DNA of 64,000 bases from NCBI RefSeq assembly GCF_000340215.1, contig NW_006921536.1, forward strand, positions 3,971,664-4,035,663, in the 5' to 3' direction. Origin of the DNA: Pseudocercospora fijiensis CIRAD86. Lineage: Eukaryota; Ascomycota; Dothideomycetes; Mycosphaerellales; Mycosphaerellaceae. The notes under the pieces are model-generated. The model had not been told where the DNA came from, did no database searches, and worked only from the letters and a program-made list of their open reading frames with translations. The position numbers were made by a program, and so were the translations under genes. Positions 11,696 through 22,300 of the stretch are shown here, in pieces; positions within the stretch are counted from its first letter, which is position 1; every line of letters begins with the position of its first letter.

Positions 11696-12509
11696 ATAGC
11701 GAGTCTACTTAACTAAGTTACGACGCCTCGTAAGAAGGGACCTAGTGCTTCTACGGGTCGCAATAAGACCGGAAATAGTAGAACGAGTATAGTACATTAA
11801 CGTAAGAGGGCTGCTACTACTACCGCTAGCTCCGGTGCTAGAAAGGGCGTCGCGAGTAAGGCTCCGCGTAAGACAACGGCGGGCAAGGCTCTACGTAAGA
11901 CGATAACTAGCGCTTCTACTGCTAGTAGCAATCGTACGAAGCGTCGATAGCGCCTAGGAAGTAAGTCCTATTTATAGCCGGTAGCGTAGCCGGTAGCGTA
12001 GCCGGTAGCGTAGCCGGCATTCTTACTATCTTTTTACTAATCCTTCTTTAGCCGTAGCCCTCCGTTAGATTCGGTAGTATTAGAAGAGTTCTAAGCTCCT
12101 AATCCGTAAAGCTCCTTTCTAACGACTTATTCGCGAAATTGCCTAGGATTATAGAACGGACCTTCGCTTCTAAGCCTCCGCGATAGGCGCCCTTTAAGAG
12201 GCTATAGAAGCCTACCTAGTTCGTATCTTCGAATGTATGTTTCTCTTCTACCTCTTTTCGGACTATACTAATACTATTTTAGCGGTAAACCTTATAGCTA
12301 TCTACGCGAAGCGTATAACGATTATAGATAAGGATTTCAAAGCACTCGATTAGATTCTAAAAGGCTAGAATGTCTATATTCGAGACGGTACTAGGTAGGA
12401 TAGATATTCTAGTAGGAAGGATATTCGTAGTGTTATCTATAAGCTTTTCTATATACGAAATGAGCCGCTATTATACGGCGCTATATACCGCGCTCTAAAT
12501 ACTCTCTAA
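11696..12509 (+). pseudogene. Histone H3 variant (type 2), unit 1, with two introns and a C-terminal extension
   Basis: A former ATG (now ATA) at 11696 opens exon 1 (to 11960), coding a ~88-residue basic tail that includes KAPRKTTAGKALRKT, reminiscent of the H3 tail RKSTGGKAPRK. Intron 1 is 11961-12051 (GTAAGT, branch TTTACTAAT, TTTAG) and contains four TAGCCGGTAGCG units. Exon 2 (12052-12234) restores LGTVALRQIRQYQ and continues through PFQRLIREIAQD and LRFQASAIGALQEA. Intron 2 is 12235-12282 (GTATGT...TACTAAT...TTTAG). Exon 3 gives SVNLIAIYAKRIT, matching H3 DTNLCAIHAKRVT with His changed to Tyr, then ~45 residues beyond the normal H3 end, to a TAA at 12507. Loop 1 is H3-like, not CENP-A-like. 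Intron positions and frame are fully consistent, so this was a real spliced gene. Confidence 0.88.
11975..12020. repeat. TAGCCGGTAGCG minisatellite in intron 1 of the type-2 H3 variant (unit 1)
   Basis: Four 12-bp units, nearly identical, occupy the middle of the 91-bp intron. The same array is in the same place in unit 2 (14100-14143). Confidence 0.85.
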
Positions 12510-12592
12510 GTATATATATATAGTATAGTATACTTTATTAGCCGTACGGAATAGAAGTCTCCTAAAATCCCGTTAGTACTAAGGAGTAAAAA

Positions 12593-12650
12593 GGCCGGCT
12601 ACGCTACCGGCTACGCTACCGGCTACGCTGCTAGCTACGCTACTAGGTTT
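12593..12650. repeat. GCCGGCTACGCT minisatellite between the convergent genes (unit 1)
   Basis: Four to five 12-bp units in the opposite orientation to the intron array. They lie in the 12510-12692 spacer between the 3' ends of the H3 variant and the convergent minus gene. The counterpart in unit 2 is 14718-14760. Confidence 0.85.
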
Positions 12651-12692
12651 TTCAAAGAACTAAAAGAAGATAGACATTCCGGTTAATTTGTA

Positions 12693-13232
12693 TTAGTTTA
12701 GATTTTTATAAAAAGAAAATAGGGAAAAATAAGGAAGGTTGAAGAGCCTAATAGTTATAGTTATAGGCACTATCCCTGTTTTCTAGAGCATATTATATAC
12801 CTGCCTTCGCAACTCTACCTAATACTCCCTCTAAATATCCTTATACTCTACCTACTAGAAATTTAACTAGGTACCTAGACCTATAGCTGCCTCTATATCT
12901 TTTACTATCTTCTATAGGTTAAAGGCCTCTTCTATAGTAGCCTCTACCTCCTTATACAATACGAAGTTACTACCTGCCCTACCCTTTATATCTCCTAAAT
13001 AACTAAGAGTTCTAAGGAACGAACTAGTATTCGGCCTTAGTATAGCGAGTAACTAGTAGAACGTTCTATAGAGCTGCCTTATAGCTCTTTTATATACTAT
13101 ACCGATACCGAGGGAGGAGCTATCCTAGTACTTAATGTTGTCGAATAGTTCGGTAGGAAAGTGTATAAACTTCTTAAGGAGGAGGACTTCTAGGGAAATC
13201 GATAAGTTCTGCCTAGATCTAGATAAAGACAT
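12693..13232 (-). pseudogene. Unknown 179-residue protein, convergent with the type-2 H3 variant (unit 1)
   Basis: On minus, the ATG (complement of 13230-13232) is intact and the TAA (complement of 12693-12695) closes a frame of exactly 180 codons; internal stops are all TAG/TAA of RIP type. The protein starts MSLSRSRQNL, is rich in Leu, Ile and Tyr, and has a probable helical segment (EVEATIEEAFNLQKI) in its middle. There is no signal peptide, Cys/His cluster or known motif. It is kept in both tandem units, tail to tail with the H3 gene. Function unknown. Confidence 0.6.
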
Positions 13233-13664
13233 TCTGCTAAGTAGTTAGGGAATTGAACCGTAAACGAAAGGATGAAATTTATACCTAAGGAGTGCAGTTT
13301 CCGAACTAAACTATAATGCCTTATATATATGTATGTATGCTTTTGATTGGTTAGTGCCCTTAGCTAATTGTCTATAGATTTGAGGTTATATAAGTACCTT
13401 TATATAACTACGTAGCCTAAGTAGGATTCGAAAATTCTATAAGTACTAAGGACTAAAAATGCCGGCTACGCTGCCGGCTACACTGCTAAGTCTTACAAAG
13501 GGCTTGCTTAAAGCTACGTATACATTCGTACACTTCTTAAAAACCGATAAATTATATAGTTCGAACTAGCTACTTATATAGTTGCTTAGTAAACTAACCC
13601 AAACTAAACTAGAGTTTCGGCTTAGCAAACTAAACCAAACCAACCCGAACTACTACGGGGTCTA
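13233..13664. other. Gene-free end of tandem unit 1
   Basis: It probably contains the upstream region of the minus gene, a short TATATATGTATGTATG run near 13325, a two-unit GCCGGCTAC array (13461-13490), and a terminal CCAAACCAACCCGAACTACTACGGGG-type end that recurs at the end of unit 2. No gene was seen. Confidence 0.6.
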
Positions 13665-13817
13665 ACCGCGATACTACCTCTCTCGCTATATTCAACCTTC
13701 GTATCGATACCTATACCTCTACGCTCTATATCTACTACCTCCGTAATACCCTCGCTCCGCGCGCGCCTTCGTATATCTTCGTAATGTACTTTTTTCCTTA
13801 ATTCGACGACTTTTATA

Positions 13818-14634
13818 ATACCGAGTCTACTTAACTAAGTTACGACGCCTCGTAAGAAGGGACCTACTACTTCTACGGGTTATAATAAGACCGGAAATAG
13901 TAGAACGAGTATAGTATATTAACGTAAGAAGGCTACTACTACTACCGCTAGCTCCGGTACTAGAAAGGGCGTCGCGAGTAAGGCTCCGCGTAAGACAACG
14001 GCGGGCAAGGCTCTATATAGGACGACAACTAGCGCTTCTACTACTAGTAGTAATAATCGTACGAAGCGTCGATAGCGCCTAGGAAGTAAGTCCTATTTAT
14101 AGCCGGTAGCGTAGCCGGTAGCGTAGCCGGCAGCGTAGCCGGCATTCTTACTATCTTTTTACTAATCCTTCTTTAGCCGTAGCCCTCCGTAAGATTCGGA
14201 AGTATTAGAAGAGTTCTAAGCTCCTAATCCGTAAAGCTCCTTTCTAACAACTTGTTCGTAAAATTGCCTAGGATTATAGAACGGACCTTCGCTTCTAAGC
14301 CTCCGCGATAGGCGCCCTTTAAGAGGCTATAGAAGCCTACCTAGTTCGTATCTTCGAATATATATTTCTCTTCTACCTCTTTTCGGACTATACTAATACT
14401 ATTTTAGCGGTTAACCTTATAGCTATCTACGCGAAGCGTATAACGATTATAGATAAGGATTTCAAAGCACTCGATTAGATTCTAAAAGGCTAGAATATCT
14501 ATATTCGAGATAGTGCTAAATAGGATAGATATTCTAGTAGGAAGGATATTCGTAGTGTCGTCTATAAGCTTTTCTATATACGAAATAAGCCGCTATTATA
14601 CGGCGCTATATACCGCGCTCTAAATACTCTCTAA
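13818..14634 (+). pseudogene. Histone H3 variant (type 2), unit 2
   Basis: Same structure as the unit 1 copy: former ATG at 13818, exon 1 to 14085, intron 1 14086-14176 with the TAGCCGGTAGCG array, exon 2 14177-14359, intron 2 14360-14407 (donor mutated), and exon 3 to the TAA at 14632. The histone fold keeps LGTVALRQI and GALQEA, and the ~45-residue C-terminal extension is present. Differences from unit 1 are mainly transitions, so the two copies were probably identical before RIP. Confidence 0.87.
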
Positions 14635-14806
14635 GTATATATATATAGTATAGTATGCTTTATTAGCTATACGGAATAGAAGTCTTCGAAAATCCCGTTA
14701 GTACTAAGGAGTTAAAAGGCCGGCTACGCTGCCGGCTACGCTGCTAGCTACGCTACTAGGTTTTTTTAAAGAACTAAAAGAAGATAGACATTCCGGTTAA
14801 TTTGTA

Positions 14807-15343
14807 TTAGTTTAGATTTTTATAAAAAGAAAATAGGGAAAAATAAGGAAGGTTGAAGAGCCTAATACTTATAGTTATAGGCATTATCCCTGTTTTCTAG
14901 ACTATATTATATACCTACCTTCGCAACTCTACCTAATACTCCCTCTAAATATCCTTATACTCTACCTACTAGAAATTCAACTAGGTACCTAGACCTATAG
15001 CTGCCTCTATATCTTTTACTATCTTCTATAGGTTAAAGGACTCCTCTATAGCAGCCTCTACCTCCTTATATAATACGAAGTTACTGCCTGCCCTATCCTT
15101 AATATCTCCTAAATAACTAAGAGTTCTAAGGAACGAACTAGTATTCGGCCTTAGTATAGCGAGTAACTAGTAGAACGTTCTATAGAGCTGCCTTATAGCT
15201 CTTTTATATACTATACCGATACCGAGGGAGGAGCTATCCTAGTACTTAATATTAGAGAATAGTTTAGTTAGAAAGTATTAGAACTTCTTAAAGAAGGCTT
15301 CTAGAGAAATCGATAAGTTCTACCTAGATCTAGATAATAATAT
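14807..15343 (-). pseudogene. Unknown convergent protein, unit 2 copy
   Basis: Counterpart of the minus gene at 12693-13232. The start codon is now ATA (complement of 15341-15343); the stop position is conserved. It is one codon shorter than unit 1. RIP-type stops throughout. The 15344-15728 spacer downstream holds a TATATA run, a GCCGGCTAC pair (15525-15550) and the CCAAACCAACCC unit end. Confidence 0.6.
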
Positions 15344-15734
15344 TCTGCCGAGTAGTTAGGGAATTAAATAGCGAGCGAAAGGATAAAATTCATACCTAAT
15401 AAGTACAGTTTCTAAACTGAACTATAATAGCTTATATATATATATATGCTTTTAATTAGTTAGTACCCTTAGCTAATTGTCTATAGATTTAGGGTTATAT
15501 AAGTACCTTCCTATAACTGAAAAATGCCGGCTACGCTGCCGGCTACACTCTCGTATCTTATAAAGGGCTTGCTTCGAGTTACGTAGACATTCTTACACTT
15601 CTTAGAAACCGATAAATTCTATAGTTCGAACTAGCTAATCCTATAGTTGCTTAGCAAACCAACCTAAACTAAACTAGATCTTCGGCTTAGCAAACCAAAC
15701 CAAACCAACCCGAACTACTACGGGGTCTACGCCT

Positions 15735-18700
15735 TCGAAGGTCTCGAGCTCTAGTTAAGCTAGACTCGTACTACGCGTCCTTACTATATATCGATAACCT
15801 CCGCGAATAGCGCGAACGAGCTATTCTATACGGCTTCGACGACTCGTTTAAGGTACTAGTAAAGCAATAGTACGCGTTATTACTATATATTAATAATATA
15901 TAGATAAAGAATAAGGACTATATCGAGAAGAGTAGGCTAGAAACGACGCGTTATATTTGCCGCTTTTATAAGCAACTATACTAGAAGTCGGATAAGACTA
16001 AAGGGTATAGTACGTAGCGCTTTAATAAGAAGATTAAACTCGCGTAAAGCTGCCCTATAGCGAGAAAGGTATATACTATATATAATAAGGATAATAAGTC
16101 TAGTAAGCCGGAGATTATCGCGTATTAAGTTTAGCGTATAAGCCGCGAGGATTACTTAGACTACTACTAGTTAGATAACTTCGACCTCTTCCGCCGGTAT
16201 AGCGCGTTATTAACTACTCTAGGGTACGAGGTATACTATAGATACAAGCCGAGTACTATATAAAAGATATTAAAGGCTTAGTACGACCTAGTAGCGAACG
16301 TGCTATTTAAGGCCGCCGCCGGCAATTTTATAATAAAATACGACGTACTTAATTCTAGTCGCGCCCTCTAGAAGGTATATAAGGATAGAAGGCTCGGCGG
16401 CGCGTCGCTAGTATAGCAAATATAGAAAAAAGATATATTCGAGTAGTATTAATAAGGCTAGTTAATCTTATTATTATTATTAAGCTAGGGCGTAAGGATA
16501 GAAAAATAGCTATACGGACCGTCCCGCCTACGTATCTAGACTCCGATTAACTAATAGATCGACGCGGAAGACTATCTAAGTTATTAGATTGATAGATAAA
16601 GATATTAGACTCGATTGCCTATAGATACTAGATACGAAAGGTAGAATCTCGAGATTCTAAAGTTCTCCGCTTAAAGCGGAAGCGCCGTAGAGCCTTAGCT
16701 TTAAGCTAATAAGAGAATTTAGGAGCTACGGCAATGCCTCGGTCCGGCTTCTAGCGCGCCTTAGTAGACTGAACCCTAAACTTTAAGAGTCTTTTGTTTA
16801 TATTTACGGGTCTATATTATAACAATTACTAATATATTATTATAGAAGGGCTATTTTACGACAATATAGAAGCTATACGCTAAATCGATAAAGAGACTAC
16901 CTATAGCGTCGTATATACTAGCAAAACTAGTATAGAACTACTTAAAGCCTATCGTACGACCGCGTTTATAGACGCGACGTATAAGACTAATTACCTAGGT
17001 TAGTTCCTTTATACTATTATAGTAAAGGATAAATATAGTATTTCTCGTACGACGGTATATATACTTTTACCTACTACCGACGGCGATATTGTTACGGAGC
17101 TTTTACGTACTATAAGTAGGTAGATAGGCGGTATTTAGATACCTAAATTCTTCCTTATAGACGACTCGGCAGGCGAGCGACGCGTAGTTTAAATAGCATT
17201 TACGATAATAATATACCTACTATACTACGTCTACGTTTAGCGCACTATTAATAGACGCTTTAGCGCGAAAATCTACTAAGAGATACGTAAACACCCACGC
17301 GCCGCCGTCGTATACCGCTACTCGCTCGAAGGCGCGAAAGAGTCGCTCTAGGCTGCTATCGATAACCTCCTCCGAAATAGCGATTACGAGTTAAACTATG
17401 TATATTTAGTATAAGACTTCGGTAGCGATATTCGCCTATAGGTAAACTACTATCGCGTCTATAACGTGCCTACTATCGTTAGATAATATAAGAATACTAA
17501 TATAAACGAGAGCTTTTACGCATATCTTAAAATAGACGGTAGTAAGTCGCTAATAGCGGCTAACTTTATACTAATAGGCGTAGCTATATAAATAATATAG
17601 AAGGGCGAGCTAAGAGACCTTTAGTCGGATATTGCTAGTAAGCGTTAGGTATTAAATATATACCTACTTACGCGCGACGACGACGACGAGCTCTAGAACT
17701 AGCTTCTACGCCTTCTATAGCCTATTTAGCGTAAGATTAGTACTAAGATTAATCGCGTTTTTAATAAGTCTATATACTAAGACTCGAAGCCGTTATTAAC
17801 TAAGACAGGCGCGCTTACCTACGACTGTAAATTCTTCCACTAATATCGCGTCCTTTACGCCGACCTCTAGTATTATTACCTTATACTTAAACGCATTATT
17901 ATTAAAGATTATTACTAGTAACAATAGGTTAATATATTTGCGAGACGCGCTCTCGAGGTCTACGAAGAAGACGCTTCTAAGTCGATAGTAGTATAAGAAG
18001 ACGCCGCTACTACCGAGGTAGTATACGCGCCTACCTATCGATTAAACGTCCGCGAGGTACTTACTAACGCGTACGAGTTAATCTTTTAACTCGAGCGCTT
18101 ATACGACTAATAAGGCATAGACGAGAGCGATAAGTAACGCGAGATTATTAACTCGAAGATACTAATAGTCTTCTATAAGAGCGGCGATAATATTAGAGAG
18201 AGCTTTACTAACCTCGTCCTTACTTATTTTAAGAGCACTTATCTAGAAGCTATTCTTATACTAAGAAAAGCGCCGCCGCTAAAGCTATTATAAGCGCTAT
18301 TACTTAGCGACATTATATCGAGCTATTGCCTTCTAAAAGCGAATAATATAGCGCCGCCGCTAAAGAAGCGAAAAGGCAAGGGCGTAGATACTATAAGTAA
18401 GAAGCCGAAGTAGTCGAAGAAATAGGTAGAGAAATAGGCAAGGCAAGAATATATGCCCGAGCGAATACTAGCGGCGCTAGCTTAGCTAAATTTTAGTAAA
18501 GAAGCGCCGTTAGTAGTTCTAGGCAGTATCGACGCGTTCTCGTCGCGTTCTCCTTTAACTTCCGCTATTACGTAGGTCGCGTAGGTAACTAGTAGCTTCT
18601 ATATGCCTCTACCGATACTACCGGTACTAAATAGGTAGTAATACGCGCCTCCGAGCGCGATATAGATCTATAGTAGTATACCTTATATACCGCCGCCCTC

Positions 18701-19060
18701 TAATATATATTAACGGTATTTAAATAGCTATAATCGCTAACTATACCTCGAATCTTACTATACCGCTATTTTAGTAACAAACTTTAGCTTTCTTTTTAGT
18801 AATATAACTAGTATCTATTAGTAGAGAATCCGGGGTCGTTAAACACTATTAGAATAGTACGGAATCTATTAAATTGCAACCGTACGGCCTCTTACTATCG
18901 ACATTTAGTATACTAGCGGAAATTGCACTACTATTACTACTACTACCCTAACCTATATACCGTCGACCTAGTAACCGTAACGCGCGGCGATATTAAGATT
19001 ACGTTTTCTATAGGTACGTATACTACGTAGCGGATTTCTATATCTTACCGAGTCCGCTAT
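15735..19060 (+). mobile_element. Mutator-like element (MULE), family 1, copy 1
   Basis: The N-terminal part (15790-16560) holds a Cys/His-poor, RIP-worn DNA-binding region with RYICRFYK and SCPIA, of the FAR1/FLYWCH style. The transposase core follows from about 16850: FIDATYKTNYLG, LLPTTDGDIVTE, FFLIDDSAGERR (near 17150-17180) and YVYVQRTINRRF (a former C-x-H) mark a MULE DDE domain. NTNINESFYAYLK near 17490-17530 is also shared with copy 2. The frame breaks once or twice near 16560-16830. About 250 bp of non-coding 3' sequence, to ACCGAGTCCG at ~19060, is conserved with copy 2 at 34.9-38.4 kb. The left end abuts tandem unit 2 and looks truncated relative to copy 2. No TIR was found. Confidence 0.85.
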
Positions 19061-19351
19061 AGTAGACCGACCCTGTTCTTAGAAGAATAGGCGCTCGGAC
19101 GCTAGTATAGGACTTTATACGGGCCCGAAGTTATAAGAAAGGGACTACTAGTCTAAGGAACTATCCTTCTAGTAGAACCCTTTATCTAGTAATAGAGGAT
19201 AGTATAGTGCCTTAAATTCTAGAGGTTTAGATATATAGCTAAATACTATAATAAGAGCTAGGTATATAGAAAATACGTAGAGGAATATAGAACAGACAAA
19301 TACCCTAGTAGCAAATATATATAGTAACTATAAAGGCAGCTACCCTACCTA
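19061..19351. other. Gene-free spacer between the MULE and LINE-1
   Basis: RIP-worn AT-rich sequence with no recognisable gene. Its right edge is the target site of LINE-1. Confidence 0.5.
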
Positions 19352-19366
19352 GTCTAGGATATATAG

Positions 19367-22300
19367 ATAGATAGATATTTCATTTGCCTGTTGTAGTGCC
19401 TTTCGGCCTATGTAGGTCTGTTTCTATATATTGTTTTAGGTAGGAAACTAACTTAGTTAGTAAAAACCTCCCTCCTGTCCTATTTATAAGTGTTAATCTT
19501 CCTCGTTTCCTTGTTTTCCTTCCTCTAGGGTATACTAGTGTTATAGTTGTTACCCTCTAACTACCTTGCCTACTGCTCTACCCTTCTTTCCCCCTCTTCT
19601 TCCCTCCTTCTTATCTACTCCTTAGTTTCCCTTACTAGTGCGAATTGTTATATAAATCCCTATTTAATAATCTACTTTACTATCCTCTTTAGGTCTTCTT
19701 TGCTCTAGATTAGCTTATCGTATTCCCTTTCTATTGCTTTTAGTCTCTAATTACTTCTACCTTCTAACTATTAAGGGTAGACTAGTAGTATATACTTAGG
19801 GTTCTAAGATTGGTAGCTATATTAGTAAGCTCTACTTTTAATTCCTAGGACGTTTCTTCTAAATAGGTAAGATCTAAGTCTAATATATTTAGATCTGATT
19901 TAGATAGCTAGGCTTACCTCGGCCCTATTTAGGTCCTTATAAAGCTAGTAGTTATATTAACTAAATTTAATTAGTGCCTTTAGGGTTCCTAGTCTAACTT
20001 GTGTTTTATTCTATTCCTACTCCTATAGGTATCTAGTAATTAATTCTACTAGGCTTTGTTTCTCTCCCTTTAGCTTATCTTCCTTTAGCCTTATATTTAG
20101 TCCCTAAAGCTCTTTCTCTAGCATTTCTCTTATTAAGACTCTATATTGCTCTAGGTCTTTAACTTTTTAGGGAGTTATTTATAGTCTGTCTCGCCTCCTA
20201 GTCCTAATGTACTAGGCTTTTATCTTGTCTAGTGCCTTTTAGATAGTCTGTTAGGCTAGGTATTCTATTGTCTTTGCTATATATTAGTATCTTAGTCCCT
20301 TAAAGTATTGTTTGACTAGTAGGATCCCTAATTCTATTTCTACTACCCTTATTAGTATAGTTTTGTATGCTCCTAGGATTTTCTTTAGGCTTTGGGTTTA
20401 GGACCTACTAACTAGTTGCTTAATCCTCTTTAGTGTTTTCTCCTAGGCTGTCTATATCTATACTCTATATAGTATTGCTAGCTTAACAATTGCTTTATAT
20501 ATAACTTTAGCTTTCTCGAATATAGCCCCCTATATAGAGGCTATAAGCCTATTAATGGATTGTATATTAGTATCTGCCTTCTGCTTTGCCTTCTTTACTT
20601 ATAGTCCCTAATTTAGTTTTAGATCTAGCTAGATCCCTAGTACCCTAAGCTCTATTAATAGTTGGGTTTTAAAGCCTTAGATAGTGATTGATTGCTTTAT
20701 ATTATAGGTTGATTTAGCCTTACTAAAGTAGATAAGCTAGTACTTTTCTAGGGCGAATTTTGCTCTATACCTTCTTGCCTATTTTTTATACTCCTAGTGC
20801 TTCTCTTCTAGGATCTTATAGTTGGTTTCTATTGTCTTAGACTAGGCTAGGATATTTGTATTATCTACAAACCCTAATGCTAATGTGTTTTTTAATTCTA
20901 GGAGTAGGAGTAGGTCTGCTATAAAGATAAGGAAGAGGATTAGGGAGAGTATTGATCCTTAGGGGATTCCCTTTTTAGTTAGTATTAGGTCTGATTTAAA
21001 TTTGCCTAGAATAAGCTATATTAATCTTTCCTATAGGAAGGACTGGATAAATTAGACTATCTAGTTTAGTATAGCTTTCTATTTGAGTATATATAGGAGC
21101 CTTTCGTAGGAGACATTATTAAAGGCTCCTAAGATATTAAGGGAGAGGAGGGTTGCTACCTAGTTTTAACTATAGTACTAGATATACTTAATCTGTTCTA
21201 TAATTAGTTCTATAGCTATTAGTATTGACCTCTTCTTTCTTCCTCCTATCTAGCCTTTAGGAAGGATATTCCTTTCCTCGGTAAAGGTTGTTAGCCTTTT
21301 AGCGACAATTTTTTCTAGCACCTTACCTATTATATTAAGTAGGGCTATTAGTCTATAGGCCTTAAGCTCTATATAGTCTTCCTTCTAGGGCTTCCTTAGC
21401 ACTACTATTAGGGACTTCCTAAATAGTCTTAGGTAGTGTCCTAGTACTAGGCTTTATAAAAAGATATTAGCTAGTACTAGGGCTAGCCCCTTCCTATATG
21501 CTTTTAGAAGTTTGTTATAGATCTTGTCTTCTCCTAGTGCCTTATTGCCTAGAATTTTCTTTAGGATCCTTTTAATGGTTTCGGGTTTAACCTAGGTATC
21601 TCTTAGTATACCTAGTAGTAGAGTCTCTTATTCTTCCTCCTTTATATCTAATAGGTCTGCTTATACTTTTCTATAGAAGAAGTGTTAGCCTAGGGCTCTT
21701 ACTTTCCCTTCTATTATAGTCTGTATTTATCCTTATTGGTCTATAATGTCCGGGAATTGTAGTAGTATATCCTTATCCTATTTAGGTCTCCTTATATATT
21801 TAGCTATCCTCTATATCTCCTCTAGTTTCTTTGTAATTATTCCTATTATAGATCTCTATTCTTGTATCTTATCTTTCTTAATCTAGATCTTCTTTTCCTA
21901 GTAAGCTTTGTTATAGTTATCCTATGCTTCCTAGGTATAGGTTTGTATCTACTGCCTCTTAGCCTTCCTTACTGCTTTAACTTTCCTTATATACTTACTA
22001 GTCTAGTATAGTTACTAGTATAGTAAATGTTTCTTTACTAAGGTATACTTTCTAGCTACCTATTTTAGGATTCCTATTAGTTCTTCTACTGCCTTATTAA
22101 TGTCCTCTAGCCTTAGTAGGTGCTTTATTAAGAGTTCCTCTAGTTTTAGGTCCCTTTCTAGTTCCTCCCTAATCCTGCCCTATTAGGTACCTTTCTAGTT
22201 AAGCTTCTCCTCTAGTTCCCTTTCCTAATTGGCTTAGATATTTAGCTTAATCTGTACCGGGAAGTAGTCTAATAATTCTTCTAGTTCCTAGTTAACCCTG

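Larger units (their letters stand above)
11549..13664. repeat. 2.1-kb direct tandem duplication, unit 1
   Basis: Unit 1 starts at ACCGCGATACTACC and ends at ...CCCGAACTACTACGGGGTCT. It carries the type-2 H3 variant on plus and the convergent 179-codon gene on minus. The junction with unit 2 at 13664/13665 is direct. Differences from unit 2 are mostly C/T and G/A transitions plus a few small indels. A linked duplication over about 1 kb is a classic RIP substrate. Confidence 0.9.
13665..15728. repeat. 2.1-kb direct tandem duplication, unit 2
   Basis: It has the same gene order as unit 1 (11549-13664). RIP has gone further: the donor of H3 intron 2 is lost (GTATGT to ATATAT) and the ATG of the minus gene is lost. 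The unit ends at CGGGGTCT (15721-15728), directly followed by the MULE copy. Confidence 0.9.
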
